Positions 11,322 through 21,754 of a DNA stretch of 64,000 nucleotides are shown here, piece after piece. Every line of letters begins with the position of its first letter. Positions within the stretch are counted from its first letter, which is position 1. The stretch is from Blasia pusilla (Eukaryota; Marchantiophyta; Marchantiopsida; Blasiales): assembly GCA_050084515.1 (NCBI GenBank), contig CM114271.1, positions 10,478,001 through 10,542,000 of the forward strand, read 5' to 3'. The notes beneath the pieces are model-generated. The model was not told where the DNA came from, searched no databases, and saw only the letters and a program-made list of their open reading frames with translations. The position numbers and the translations under genes are program-made.

Positions 11322-12370
11322 TCAAACATAAGACGAGGATTGTGTGTCGGCCGTCGAGCCCTGATCCGAAGTGTATCCCTCATCCGTAGCGGGTGTCTCA
11401 CCTTGAGAAGGCCTAGACTTCCAAGAAAACTTCACCTTGCTTCTTGGGAGTATTGTATGGTGTCTGAAAGGTGAATCTTTGTCTTTTCCAATCCGTGTTG
11501 ACTTGAGCCCCATAGAGCCAAGGTCTTCTGATCAGTAGGGAGTAACGTGTGACAGTCAACGGCTGGAGGACAAGGTAGTCCAATAAGAATAGCACTCTTC
11601 CTATCATGGTGGGGATCTGGGTAAGTTGCCCCAATGGTCGCTTTCGAGACTGGTCTGCAAAGCGTAAGTACGTATCAGTGGGCTCATACTTAGTGTAACC
11701 CAAAGCCTGAGCAGTTTGCTCTGTCATTATGTTGATGCCGCTTATGGAATCAATAGAGACCTTCTTAATGGTATGCCCTTCAATTCCACTTCCACCTCGG
11801 GGGCTCCAAGGTCTTCAACCTCTATGCGGAACAAATCCACCACTGGGAGCTTCTTTGTTCCTATCTTCTTCTTGCGTCCCACTTTCCACTGTTGCAGAAT
11901 CTTCCCATAAATAGGGTTATCCATGAGTAGCTGTAATAGTGATATGTTTGCCGGACTCGCTACCAAATCCTTCAGCAAGTCATATGCCTCCATCACTAGA
12001 GGGGAAGCAACCGAGGTCTCCACCCTTGGTTCTTCTTGCTAAATTGAGAACTCTTTAGGTAAGGCTCCACTTGTTCGCTCTTCATGGACTTGGTTGTGGA
12101 TCTGCTCCTCCACCTAATGATGGAAATACTTTGGATGATTACGATCAAAATCTGGGTCCACATTGCCTTTAAAAATCGCCTTCCCTCCTCGAAACATCTC
12201 GGATGCCTTATTTGTAGCTAATTTACTTCGTGAAGACGAAGACTCTTTGGCCTTTGCGCTTGCGGTCTTCTTAGTCTTTGACCGAAGACTTTATTGAGGA
12301 TATCTTCGGGCCAATCTGAGGACTCTTCATCGATCTTCCTCGCAGATCCCTCTTCCTCAATGGTCACCTT
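11322..12370 (-). pseudogene. family A copy 2 protease and gag-protease linker
   Basis: 12023-11742 (LVMEAYDLLKDLVASPANIS ... LPVVDLFRIEVEDLGAPEVE) and 11727-11413 (MTEQTAQALGY ... VLFLLDYLVLQPLTVTRY) form the retropepsin region. The active site just before MTEQ reads DSIS rather than DSGS. 12040-12370 is the charged linker toward gag, with no other gene, and stops where the M terminal repeat starts. Confidence 0.75.
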
Positions 12371-12474
12371 TGTCGTGCAAATCCACATCGCCATACAACA
12401 TACATCGCTGACATACCATACTCACATACCTACATGACATAGATGAGAGCATCCACAAACACAAGTGTACCACA
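12371..12474 (-). repeat. terminal unit B2 of M copy 2
   Basis: 104 bp, plus strand TGTCGTGCAAATCC...GTGTACCACA. Direct repeat of B1 (12847-12950), about five differences. Outer neighbour is A copy 2 gag. Confidence 0.85.
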
Positions 12475-12476
12475 AT

Positions 12477-12844
12477 TGAAATCCGTGAAAGACCTACTGT
12501 CATAAAACACGTATAGAATCATATATAATCGAGCCAAACCCACTCCACGATGGGAAAATCCAGGTCAAAGCTTGCGGGAACCACCATAGCCAAGAGCTCT
12601 ACTCACTACCAAGGCTAATTCCCAACGCAACAGGCTCAACTCAAAGAACTAACTGTTCTTTGAGTGCACTCCACACTATATCCTCCAACCTAAGAGCGGG
12701 CCCTACTGGAAAAGTCACCCTCAACTGAGTAACCCCCAACCCTATGTATGAAACCGCATCTCTACTTAGACACTACAGTCCTACATAAGGTATGGCCTCT
12801 ACTAGCACACTATACTCTACGACATAATCTGTATGGTCATGACA
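12477..12844 (-). repeat. terminal unit A2 of M copy 2 (368 bp)
   Basis: Plus strand TGAAATCCGTG...GGTCATGACA. Same length as A1 at 22994-23361, about 95% identical, mostly transitions. Lies between the two B units. Confidence 0.9.
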
Positions 12845-12846
12845 AC

Positions 12847-12965
12847 TGTCGTGCGAATCCAAATCGTCATACAACATACATCGCTGACATACCATACTCA
12901 CATACCTACATAACATAGACGAGAGCATCCACAAACACAAGTGTACCACAACTCGCCCCCCTAAC
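12847..12965 (-). repeat. terminal unit B1 and polypurine tract of M copy 2
   Basis: B1 is 12847-12950. Directly inside it the minus strand reads TTAGGGGGGCGAG (12951-12964), a polypurine tract that should prime plus-strand synthesis, so B1 begins where a 3' LTR would start. 12966-13125 is 3' untranslated sequence with no ORF. Confidence 0.75.
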
Positions 12966-13125
12966 TGGAGGTTAGGTCCCTCTAGGTCCCAAGTAGCCCT
13001 ATACATCTACTACATGCTACACACCTTCGTGGGTGTACGAATCAGAAGGCTGGGTGCTAGGTTGCCCCATTGTTAGTCGCACATCTGTAATCCATATCAT
13101 GCAAAGATCAAGTCATCTACCTCTC

Positions 13126-13434
13126 CTAAGTACATCGAGGACAAACCCACCTTCCAGTAGGAACAACATCCATACGTGGAGTCAAACACATCATGTGCCA
13201 ACCCCTAGAACACCGATCACACACCAACATACGGGCTGCGTTACCAGGAGACCCACACAACATGCACATCAAGCTAGCACGTATCAAGGCTAAGCTTGGG
13301 TCAACAGTACCATCCACATTTGGAAGATGATATGGCGCACAATTACGCACATGGTCCTTCCAAACAACTCCATCACGACCCTCCAACATGAGAACTCCAG
13401 AAGCTAACACCTTGCGCACTCGTAAAATAGTGCG
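13126..13434 (-). pseudogene. PHD finger at the C-terminus of M copy 2 Pol
   Basis: The 13419-13126 frame (97 codons) contains CMLCG, then VCDRCSRGWHMMCLTP and GRWVCPRC. All eight zinc ligands of a C4HC3 PHD finger are present at proper spacing, with the usual Trp two residues before the last cysteine pair. The upstream linker (EGRDGVVWKDHVRNCAP) occurs in all M copies. PHD fingers commonly bind the histone H3 tail; binding here is inferred. It occupies the position where chromoviruses carry a chromodomain. One TGA stop (about 13433-13435) separates it from integrase in the same frame. Confidence 0.88.
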
Positions 13435-13957
13435 TCATGCCGTCACATCCAACGTTTTCGGTGCAATGTGCTCCAAATAGACATAGTCCCCCACATGGAA
13501 CCTACAAATCGATGGTCGATAACCTCCACCCCGAATGGTTGCATACCGCAACGTATCCCTGTGTTGAGCAATGGCAAGATTCTCAAAGGCTGTTGGCATA
13601 ACTCTCCGAAAGAGCTCTGCCCGTTGAGAACACACTCTCATCCACATCTCTGGGTCATCAAGGTTCACCACCTCACTAGACTCCCAACGAATTGCTGCTG
13701 GCAAGTCTGGATCTTGGCCGTATAACAGAAAAGAAGGTGAGAAGGAAGCCAAGGATGCTTGGCGACTGAACCTATATCCCATGGCTAACCATGGCAACTG
13801 AATATCCCAGTCTCCAAGATGCCCCTTCTGTAGGCCATACTTGCGCAATGCCCTCTTCACCGTCTGAACCACACGCTCAGCCAAACCATCCGCCTCTGGA
13901 TGATCTTGAGACGTGGTCCTATGATCAATCAACGTCTTGTCACACAAGACCTCAAAC
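13435..13957 (-). pseudogene. M copy 2 integrase, C-terminal part
   Basis: 170 codons from CDKTLIDHRTTSQDHPEADGLAERVV, carrying the catalytic Glu, through WDIQLPWLAMGYRFSRQASL and the C-terminal FHVGDYVYL domain. It continues from the integrase part at 15098-15533; the solo A LTR splits the gene after GEF. The frame is preserved after removing 1145 bp. Confidence 0.88.
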
Positions 13958-15097
13958 TGTAATGTATAAGAGTTTCTATTTTACAGTCGTTTTAATAAGT
14001 TCGATCCCCAAGAGGATCATTGTTTGATGAAAAGAGAGTTCGAAATTACAATTCTATTGTAATAGTTGTGTTAAAATGTATATGAGTTATATTCAATGTC
14101 TTATCAATATCTGCTGAACTTTCTTAGTACCAAAGGATCTTCTCTCGATTCACTCTAGTGGAATTGATAGCATGTTCAGGTAGATTTCCTCTCGATATCA
14201 AGAAACCTCACGAAGACCTCAACATGAAAGCTGGCTTCTCCTACTTTCGGAACTCAATCCGTCTCGGCAGGCTACACTCTGTCAAACAGATTTCCTACAA
14301 GTCATGTTGATTATTTCATTGATGAGAAAGGTTCGCCTGGTTCACTCTTCACTCTGCAGACCCAAAAAGAATACTCAGACATAAGCATTGCACATCAAAA
14401 TGAAGGAATGAGTGCTTTACTACTCCATCAAGAATGAGAAAGCTTCAAAGTGTTTTACAAGCTCGAGAGGGTACCACTCCCTTGCTCGGACCATTCCTGT
14501 AGCATAAGGACTTTGTAAGAGAATGATGATTATGGCTTCTGTCTTGCTTCTTAAATACTCGCTGGAGTAGAAGTGATCCAAAGATTCGAAGCGTTCTTGA
14601 TGAAGCTAGTGTCTCTTCACCATTTCTAACTACCTAGATCTATGGTTCTCTTAGCTTTTCCTACGATCCATGTGAATCCGCAGAACAAAATTGTCCTAAC
14701 TACCAATTTGATACAAAGGGTCGTGCCCCTTCCTAGTCTAACTGTTCTAATGTGCGTCGCTTGAAATCACAATCATTCTTAGCTTCGCTTCGCTGGTATG
14801 CTTCGTTATAGAGCAAAGCACTTCGTAGACAGAGCTTCGTTGAGCTTTGTTGAGCTTCGTTGACGTTCCGAAACTTCTTGCTGAGTCTTGAGACTTCGTT
14901 ATTGCATTTTCCTCTCCTCTAAGGCAAATCCTTGATCTTCCATCTCTCTGCCTTGTCCTAGGAGCTTTGTGATTCACTTTAATCTTACTCATTCCTCCTC
15001 ATAATAATAAATAATCATAATCATAATCATAATGTACAAGAGTCTTTGTTGAATAAAGAGATATATTCTTCAAAAGTACAAAATTTTGGGTATCACA
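13958..15097 (-). repeat. solo LTR of family A inside M copy 2 integrase
   Basis: 1140-bp TG...CA unit homologous to the LTR at 5148-6359 with no internal element sequence. Flanks CAAAC (13953-13957) and AAAAC (15098-15102) are a 5-bp duplication with one mismatch. Removing 1140+5 bp restores the integrase frame. Its 82-codon and shorter ORFs are not genes. Confidence 0.9.
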
Positions 15098-15533
15098 AAA
15101 ACTCACCCTAAAACTGTGTACCTTGGTCGGTTAGCACTTCAGCTGGTGCACCAAAATGACTAAGCACTCTATCAAGAAACGCATACGCCGTTCCCTCACT
15201 TGCCTTGTCATCTAATGCCACCAACTCAACCCACTTGGAGAAGTGCTCCACCATCACCAACACATATCAATGATGTCGTACAATCAACGATAACGGTCCC
15301 GCAAAGTCCACACTCCAACGGTAACCCAACCCCATAATAGGCAAGGGGTGTAACTGTGGTGTAGGGGCATTGAATGATGCCCTCACCCGGTCACAAACCA
15401 TACAACGTGACACCAATTGCTGCACCTAAGTATGCATGCCACGCCACCAATACTGACCAAGCAGTAAGCTATATGTACGCTTTACCCCAAAATGTCCCAA
15501 CTCCTCATGGGCATGTCGCACAATGCGCTCTCT
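15098..15533 (-). pseudogene. M copy 2 integrase, zinc finger and first two Asp of the core
   Basis: The HHCC finger (HAHEELGHFGVKRTY ... WW ... CMVCD) is followed by SVDFAGPL (first Asp), KWVELVALDDKASEG, YAFLDRVLSHFGA and VLTDQGTQF (second Asp, intact here but Asn in M copies 1 and 3), ending at GEF. A few stops interrupt it. Confidence 0.85.
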
Positions 15534-16652
15534 CTAAGCCAAATGCGGCACTACTTGTTGTCTACCATCCTCCCACATACGGAGAATACGTGTTCCCTCC
15601 AATCGATACCTCTTAGCACGTTGAAGAACACGGTCTCGCTCCTTGGCACTCACTATGCCTGGCACCCTACTGGTCCGTAGGAACTCCAACACCAACGCAT
15701 CATCATGAATATCATGCTGATCCGTACCACCATCTCCAACCTTAGGATCTGAAGGCTGGCCATCTATCCTCTGACTAGAGAAAGATGTCATGTGGTCCTC
15801 CATACTAGAGTCCACCCCTAACCAACATAAAAAGGCGAATGCATGCCAACCTGGCATTATCTCCTCATCAACCTCGCCATGCCATCTAGCCCCAGTTGCA
15901 TCCTCTTGGCTAGTACATGGGTTCCTACTCAACCCACCAGCATCAAGGTTGGCAACTCCAGGTCTATGTACCACTTGGAAGTCATACTCCTGTAAGATAA
16001 GAGCCCACCGTGCAAGCTTCCTTATAAGCTTGTCAGACTCCATCAACCACTTGAGCGGCTGGTGATTAGTAACAAGGGTAAACTCTTTGCCAAACAAGTA
16101 ACACCTAAAGTGTGCCATAGCCCACACTACTGCCAAGCACTCTCCCTCATATGAACTGTAGCGCGACTCCGCTGCATTATTCGAACGACTTGCATAGGCC
16201 ACCACAAACTCCATATGCTTATTATCATGTTGTGTCAACACCGCTCCAAGTCCCAACCTACTCCAATCAGTGTATAACTGAAATGGGTGCCCTCTGATAG
16301 GTCTCCTCAAGATAGGCGCCGCCACCAACTGGGCCTTGAGCTCCTCAAAAGCTCTCTCCTGATCATCTCCCCATTGCCACTCCTGATCTGATTTCAACAA
16401 TTGGTTCAAAGGCTTTGTCATAGTACTAAATCCCTTCACATACCTCTGATAGTAGTTCGCCAATCCCATGAATGCCCGAACTCTACTCACATCTACGGGA
16501 TGAGGAATAAGTGCAATAGCCTCCACCTTTGCTTGCTGAACTCCCAAACCACCTGGATAGATCACATGACCCAAGTACTCAACATCCTCATGGAAGAACT
16601 TACACTTTCCTGGATGCAAACGTAGACCATGAGCTTTCAACCGCTCAAACAC
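15534..16652 (-). pseudogene. M copy 2 RT end, RNase H and connector (372 open codons)
   Basis: Longest open stretch in this element. RT end: LHPGKCKFFHEDVEYLGHVI and FMGLANYYQRYVKGF. RNase H: FQLYTDWSRLGLGAVLTQHD, YSSYEGECLAVVWAMAHF, VTNHQPLKWLM (Asn where Asp is usual) and PGVANLDAGGLSRN. The connector runs to the integrase zinc finger. Same frame as the upstream RT and methyltransferase. Confidence 0.9.
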
Positions 16653-17390
16653 AATCTGTAAATGTATCTAATGCTCCTCCACCGTGTTACTGAACACCAA
16701 GATATCATCAATGTAACATCGAACAAAATCCAACCCTGCTAGGATCCTGTCCATCACTCTCTGGAACTCCGCAAGTGCATTCTTCAACCCAAAGGGTAAG
16801 AATTTCCACTAGTACAAACAATCCTTGCCATGAGAGTTGACACCCCAAAATTTTGTCTTGGCCTTGTCACTCTCTCGAATTGGCAACTGATGATATCTTG
16901 CCCGATTATCCAAAGTACTGAAAATCTTTTCCTGTCCCACCACATCAAAGATCTCCTCAGGTGTAGGCATGGCATACCTATCAGCTTTGGTCTGCCGATT
17001 GATAGGACGGTAATCTCCACACAACAGCTCATCTGTGTAGTTGCCATGCACATCCTTTTTAGCAGGCATGACAATGGCTGATGCATACTCTCCATGCGAC
17101 AACTCCACTAATCCAGCCTCCAAAAGGTCCAACGTCCTACTCTGAATCATGTCCCTCTCCATATCACTATATCAGTAGGGACGACGGAAGATTGGCGTAT
17201 CACTAGCCAAATCAATCCGTATACTGGGTCCAACAAAAGCACCCAACTCCTTCATGCTAAAGGCAAAAAAAATCCTATCAGCACGTAGGAACTGTGTCAA
17301 GCGTCGTTTCTCACCTCCCGTAAGCTTGGGCCCAAGTAATTGCTCCCAAGTCTCCTCCATTGGCACACTAGAGAGAGAGGACGATGCCAT
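16653..17390 (-). pseudogene. M copy 2 reverse transcriptase
   Basis: 17390-17172 (MKELGAFVGPSIRIDLASDT) and 17162-16809 (LVELSHGEYASAIVMPAKK, CGDYRPINRQT, KIFSTLDNRARYHQLPI) are RT fingers and palm. They are followed by FGLKNALAEFQRVMDRIL and the catalytic box YIDD (16715-16704), intact. Stops at 17172, 16809 and near 16670. The frame is shared with the methyltransferase C-terminus, one stop (17397-17399) apart. Confidence 0.9.
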
Positions 17391-17396
17391 TGGCTG

Positions 17397-18629
17397 CTAC
17401 GCAACCCCCTCACAAGATAGTACACCCTTAGTTACACCATTACCTGAACAAATAACTCCTCCACCAGCATGAGAAACCAACTCCACATGCCCAACCATTA
17501 CATCCCATTTACTCCAAGGATGCAAAATACTACTCTCCTCGCCCCCCGCCGATGCCTCTACCGTCCCGGTAGCCATTGAGCTCATCACAAGGGGTAGAAG
17601 ACACACAAACATAGTCCGAAATCGACTCTGCTCGGCCATACAAAGACTCAAAATCGAAGTCAAACAATTCAGGTCCATGGCCTGACCCAACACATGACGT
17701 CGTGAAGCCTCAGAAATGGAAGCAACCGCTATCACACCAGTAGCAAATCCCATCACACGCTCTCTCTCATCAGCGTTAGGCTCCACCAATTGTCGCACAT
17801 GAGAATCCCATACAAGCCCGAGACCACCTTCCCTGTAGGCATGTGACGAGGGAAAACTCATAAATGTGGGTAGTGCCATCCTAGGCTGGCCCACACGGTT
17901 CACCACTGCCATGGGTGACCGATCAATAACCCTCACCACCTGAGAAAGTCGCCCAATATCCAAGATACTATCCACTGTAAGGCAAGGATCCCGCCAGATC
18001 GCATCATATGCTCGACGTAGAACCTCCTAGGCAACAAGTTTGTCCACCATAAGCGTGGGCGATGTGCCTGTGATCAACTCGTTTGCATCCAACAACACCG
18101 CTGGTCCAATCCAAGACCGCACCTCATGAACACTCGCCATCATCCGGGTCCAAGTGTCATCCAACAATGGAACATTCTCCAGAATGTAAGCTCGAGCACG
18201 TGCCTGATGAACCTGAAGATGTCGTACCACCCGTAACATCTCCCAAAACAATCGAGACCTAGGGTCTTGTAATCCCTCACCATGACCAGCACGTGTATGA
18301 CCTTGACATGGCCATCCAGCAATCACCAAATCCACAAGACCAACCCTCTCAAGGTCCTGCGTCCCCAACAATGCAATGTGTGATGGCAAAGCACGCTGGT
18401 ACCCACGAATAGCTGATGGCGGCAACAACTCAGGATATCTCCGCATCAACTGACCAATATGCCGAGATGAGACTCTGTGTCCCGTCTCATCTCGCTCCAC
18501 ATACACGTATCTCCGCACAGGAATACCGGCCTGCAACACTGCAGCCAAACCAGTGCTAATCCCACCAAAGAGATCTAACACACAAATGCCCTCCGGCAGA
18601 TACTGCCATACAATGGGTTTAGTATCCAA
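17397..18629 (-). pseudogene. C5-cytosine DNA methyltransferase domain (DNMT3/DRM-like) of M copy 2
   Basis: Transfers a methyl group from S-adenosylmethionine to C5 of cytosine by family inference. Motif I is VLDLFGGISTGLAAVLQAGI (residues 17-36 of the 18629 frame), motif II YVYVERD, motif IV DLVIAGWPCQG with catalytic Cys at residue 108, then RSRLFWEMLRVV, and motif VI YILENVP. Motif VIII AHRPRLWWTNLLP (about 18077-18036) lies in a shifted frame and matches the DNMT3 AHRARYFWGN type. The C-terminal part 17975-17397 has NADERERVMGFATG and RRHVLGQAMDLNCL (motifs IX-X). One stop at 18027-18029. Located between protease and RT, in the RT frame, so it is a Pol domain and not a host gene. PCQ rather than PCN differs from animal DNMT3. 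Confidence 0.92.
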
Positions 18630-19384
18630 AGGGGATAACCCAACTGGACCAGAAGTAGGAGTCCGCCTGGGGCCTCCTCTTCCTCGTGAGGTATAGTAGC
18701 CTCACACCAAGCCTCCTGCACTAGGCGATCAGCCTCCTGCACTAGGCGATCAGCCTCCTACCGTAGTGCACCACCTACACTCCAAAGTGGCACATCCAAC
18801 GATAAGGATGCCATTGCTGCAAAACTAGGGACCTCCTCTATCTCCTCATGCACAGAAGAATCCATAGGAGAAACATCACCCTCCAAAAAGTCTCATGGCC
18901 AAGTGACTACTCCACTAAAACCAGCCACAGATGCTAACACCGTTGGGGAAGACCCTCCTGGTCGAGCCCCACAAATAAATCTCACAGGAACTTGGCTCAT
19001 ATGTCCATCCCCTGTCTGCCAACCAGGTCTATAAGATGATGTCTCAGTCCAGTAATCCATCTCAAAACCCATTGAGTAAAATATTGCTCCTGCAACTAGT
19101 ACATCATACGACTCGGCTGATATGACCACTGGAGGTTCTCCCAACCGGGAGCTATCAGTCGCATGATCTGGTCTCAACTATACAGAGAACTTCTCCCGTG
19201 TCATGAATTGAGATCTATCATTGGCTCCTCCAAGTGATGTTTGAATCTGGAATGGGCAAGGCTCAAGCTCTGACCTCCAAATACTCAAACCAACACATGC
19301 CTCCTTTCCCAACATCAAAGGTTGGGCACCAAAGTCTAACAAGACTCTATCTGGTCTATACACTTGTCTTGTAGGACTCACCAA
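18630..19384 (-). pseudogene. M copy 2 aspartic protease region
   Basis: 19384-19178 contains VLLDFGAQPLMLGKEA, a retropepsin active site with Phe where M copy 3 keeps Ser (LLDSGAQPLMLG). 19177-18893 has SAESYDVLVAGAIFYSMGF and DYWTE, the C-terminal half. A stop separates them in the same frame; a frameshift follows before the methyltransferase. 18713-18760 holds a 21-bp tandem duplication (GCCTCCTGCACTAGGCGATC). 18630-18890 is linker. Confidence 0.75.
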
Positions 19385-20068
19385 TCAGAATATCCCATTC
19401 CAATTGTCCAACATACATACACCAGGTGTAAGCCTCTCACGATCAATGGCTGGCCGGGCTGGTAATGTATCCATCTTCGCCGCTGCTGCCTGCCAAGTAG
19501 CACTGGTACTCAATGCTACAATTGACATAGAGGGTCGCTCCACCGCAACACCCTCATCCATCTCAGCATGTGTAGCAATAACACCCCCACGTTCACACAA
19601 CGTGGCTGCTAGTTGAAATACAAGAGCTAAGTCAACTCCTAAAGCCATCAGCTCCGTGGTCGAAAAAAATGGGGATCCCAACACTGAAATTTCCATCCGC
19701 AATACTGCACTGGATGTTGCATCCGTGTCTACTACACACAATGTAGATGCCTTAGTCCCCACTGTCGGCTCAATAGGCTGCATAGGAACCATGGATGGAG
19801 TCCTAAGCACCTCAGACAACAAGAATGACTGGGGAAGCCTGGCCTGCCTCCCAGCCTCACCCCTCTGTGGGTCCAACTCCACAGTAGCACCACGTGGCTC
19901 TGACGCTCGAGTGGCTCCTCTCGTAACTATAGTTGATGCCTCAACCTGTGCTGCACTCGCCATATAAGAGAGATCATCCCCTCCATAAGAGGTGGAAGCC
20001 CCCTGCTCCCCAACGTGATCTATGCTGGATACCATCCATAATAGCCAACTTTTGCTCCAACTGCTCAA
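19385..20068 (-). pseudogene. M copy 2 gag-protease linker (227 open codons)
   Basis: Alanine-, serine- and threonine-rich open stretch in the protease frame. It contains RLPQSFLLSEVLRTPSMVP, which recurs in M copy 3 at about 53400-53480, so it is a conserved part of the family. No enzyme motif recognised. Confidence 0.6.
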
Positions 20069-21754
20069 TCCTGGCAGCCATAGCTGACTCTGTCGTAGTG
20101 GTAGGGGTAGCCACCGTAGGCTCTCCGACCACTAGTCCACCTCTACCACCCCTACCACCTCTACCACCTCTACCACCTCAGCCTCTCGGAGCTACTCCAC
20201 CACGGCCGCGGCCTGATCTCAACTCTGGATGAAGATCAAAGCAACGCTCTTGAGGATGACCTGGTCTCCCGCAATGATCACACTGAGTTGGGGCCGACTG
20301 AGGCCTATCCGTCTCCCATCCTCTTGGGGATAAAACTTCCTAACATGATCACCTCCACATATCCAACATGACTGTCCTTGCTGCGGGGCGGCAAATGAAG
20401 GCAATGGTCTCTACGCAAGTGTCCCTCTAGGACCTGACTGAGGTCGTGTGTACCCCCCACGACTCCCACTACTACTACGACCACCACTACTACGAGATTG
20501 TGAGGTGGGCTACTGAACACGAGAAGGAGTAGTTGTATCCCTACTAAATGCGGATGTCACCACTCTCTCCTTCACCATGTTAAGCTCAATCTTCTCAGAT
20601 AGAGCAAACACATGGGTCAATGTGGGTGAATCATCACTCATAAGAGTAGCATCACGTACCCTACGACGCAACTCTCTGTCCAAGATCCCATACCAAAACT
20701 GGACTGCTTGAACCTCAGTCACACCCTAGGTAACTGAAATCAAGCGTGGCATACAAGTGTATGCCTCACGAAGACTCTCACCAATCTTTCGCCCAAATTC
20801 TTGAAGACTCCTCAACTTCTCTGTCTTCACTCCCTGATAGTTCTTCTTCAACCTCTTGAAGAACTCTGCAACCGGGCTGAACGATGGTGGGGCACTAGTA
20901 CCTCCACTAGTACCCCCATTGGTACCTCCATGGGTACCTCCACTGGTACCCCCACTCTGGCTCGTACTCGTACCACTCAACGTTGGGTTGGCTGGCATAG
21001 TAGGAGCATTACTACCAATACCACCATGGGTGATAGACACATAGCTTGGAGACCAATATTGTCTCCACGCCTCAATCTCAACAACATGGTCCTTCCTAAA
21101 CTCATGGTAATAATCCATGGGTGGTCCCTCAATCTTTGAAACAACCCTTCCAAGCCAAGAAGGGTGTAAACAACGTATGCGTTCAACAACATGCATATCA
21201 CACCAGGTATCAAACTCCTGCATGAAGTACTCCAAGTCAATGGTGCCCACTGCACCCGAGTATCGTCGTGGGCCCTTCATGGCCCCATATATTCCGTCCA
21301 TGTCCCAAATCAATGGAGCTGCAACACTCGATAACAATGTAGAAGACTCGGTGTTTGGAACACCCTCGTCCTCCTCTTCATCAACCATCGGAAGTGGAAA
21401 AGGTAGCCAACACCTAAATCCACTCCGTGTGAAATCACTAGTGTCCACACCATGGTCCCCAACCAGACCACCTGACAGCTCCGTGATGACCAACGTTGAT
21501 GCCGCACCACCACTAAGTAACCAAGTGACGTCGATGTCACTGTAATATTCTAGCTCTACTAGCTGTGGGTGTAGGCAACCTAACCTGTCAACACCACAAG
21601 AAGCCTCCCACGGTCTACTGGTCATCACTCCAGCCTCACTACCGGTAGCATACAGGAGTAACACTACTCTGGAAATCAGCGTCAACCCTAACAATGGGCG
21701 CGTAAGCAAGAAACAACGATGGAGGGGATCCAAACAGAGGAAGTCCAACGACAA
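20069..21754 (-). pseudogene. M copy 2 gag with zinc knuckles
   Basis: 21754-20726 is open for 342 codons. The capsid-like part has GPRRYSGAVGTIDLEYFMQE, then a Gly/Thr tandem repeat (GGTSGGTHGGTNGG) encoded by 15-bp units rich in GGTACC, then GESLREAYTCMPRLISVT. After a stop the frame continues with ILDRELRRRVRD and knuckle CWICGGDHVRKFY (last Cys replaced by Tyr). A second knuckle, CDHCGRPGHPQERC at about 20275-20230, is intact in another frame. A (CCACCTCTA)n-like run at 20140-20185 follows. The true start is uncertain. Confidence 0.75.

Larger units (their letters stand above)
8480..12370 (-). mobile_element. Ty3/gypsy family A copy 2 (no LTRs left)
   Basis: Minus-strand copy with protease, RT, RNase H and integrase in the same order as A copy 1. 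Its gag is cut at 12370, where an M-family terminal repeat begins; its 3' end is cut near 8480, where M copy 1 ends. I see no gene in 8430-8505. Confidence 0.85.

Noticed and set aside
12371-12950. Small TRIM-like element (104-bp LTRs around 368 bp)
   Set aside because: The 368-bp unit also forms the far end of M copy 2 and the same order recurs in M copy 3, so it belongs to family M termini.
17397-18629. Independent host DNMT gene
   Set aside because: Two copies occur at the same site of two M elements, in the RT frame and without introns or promoter, so it is a Pol domain.
20801-21139. Plus-strand ORFs rich in Thr/Pro/Val in the M gag region
   Set aside because: Antisense shadow of the Gly-Thr repeat in gag.
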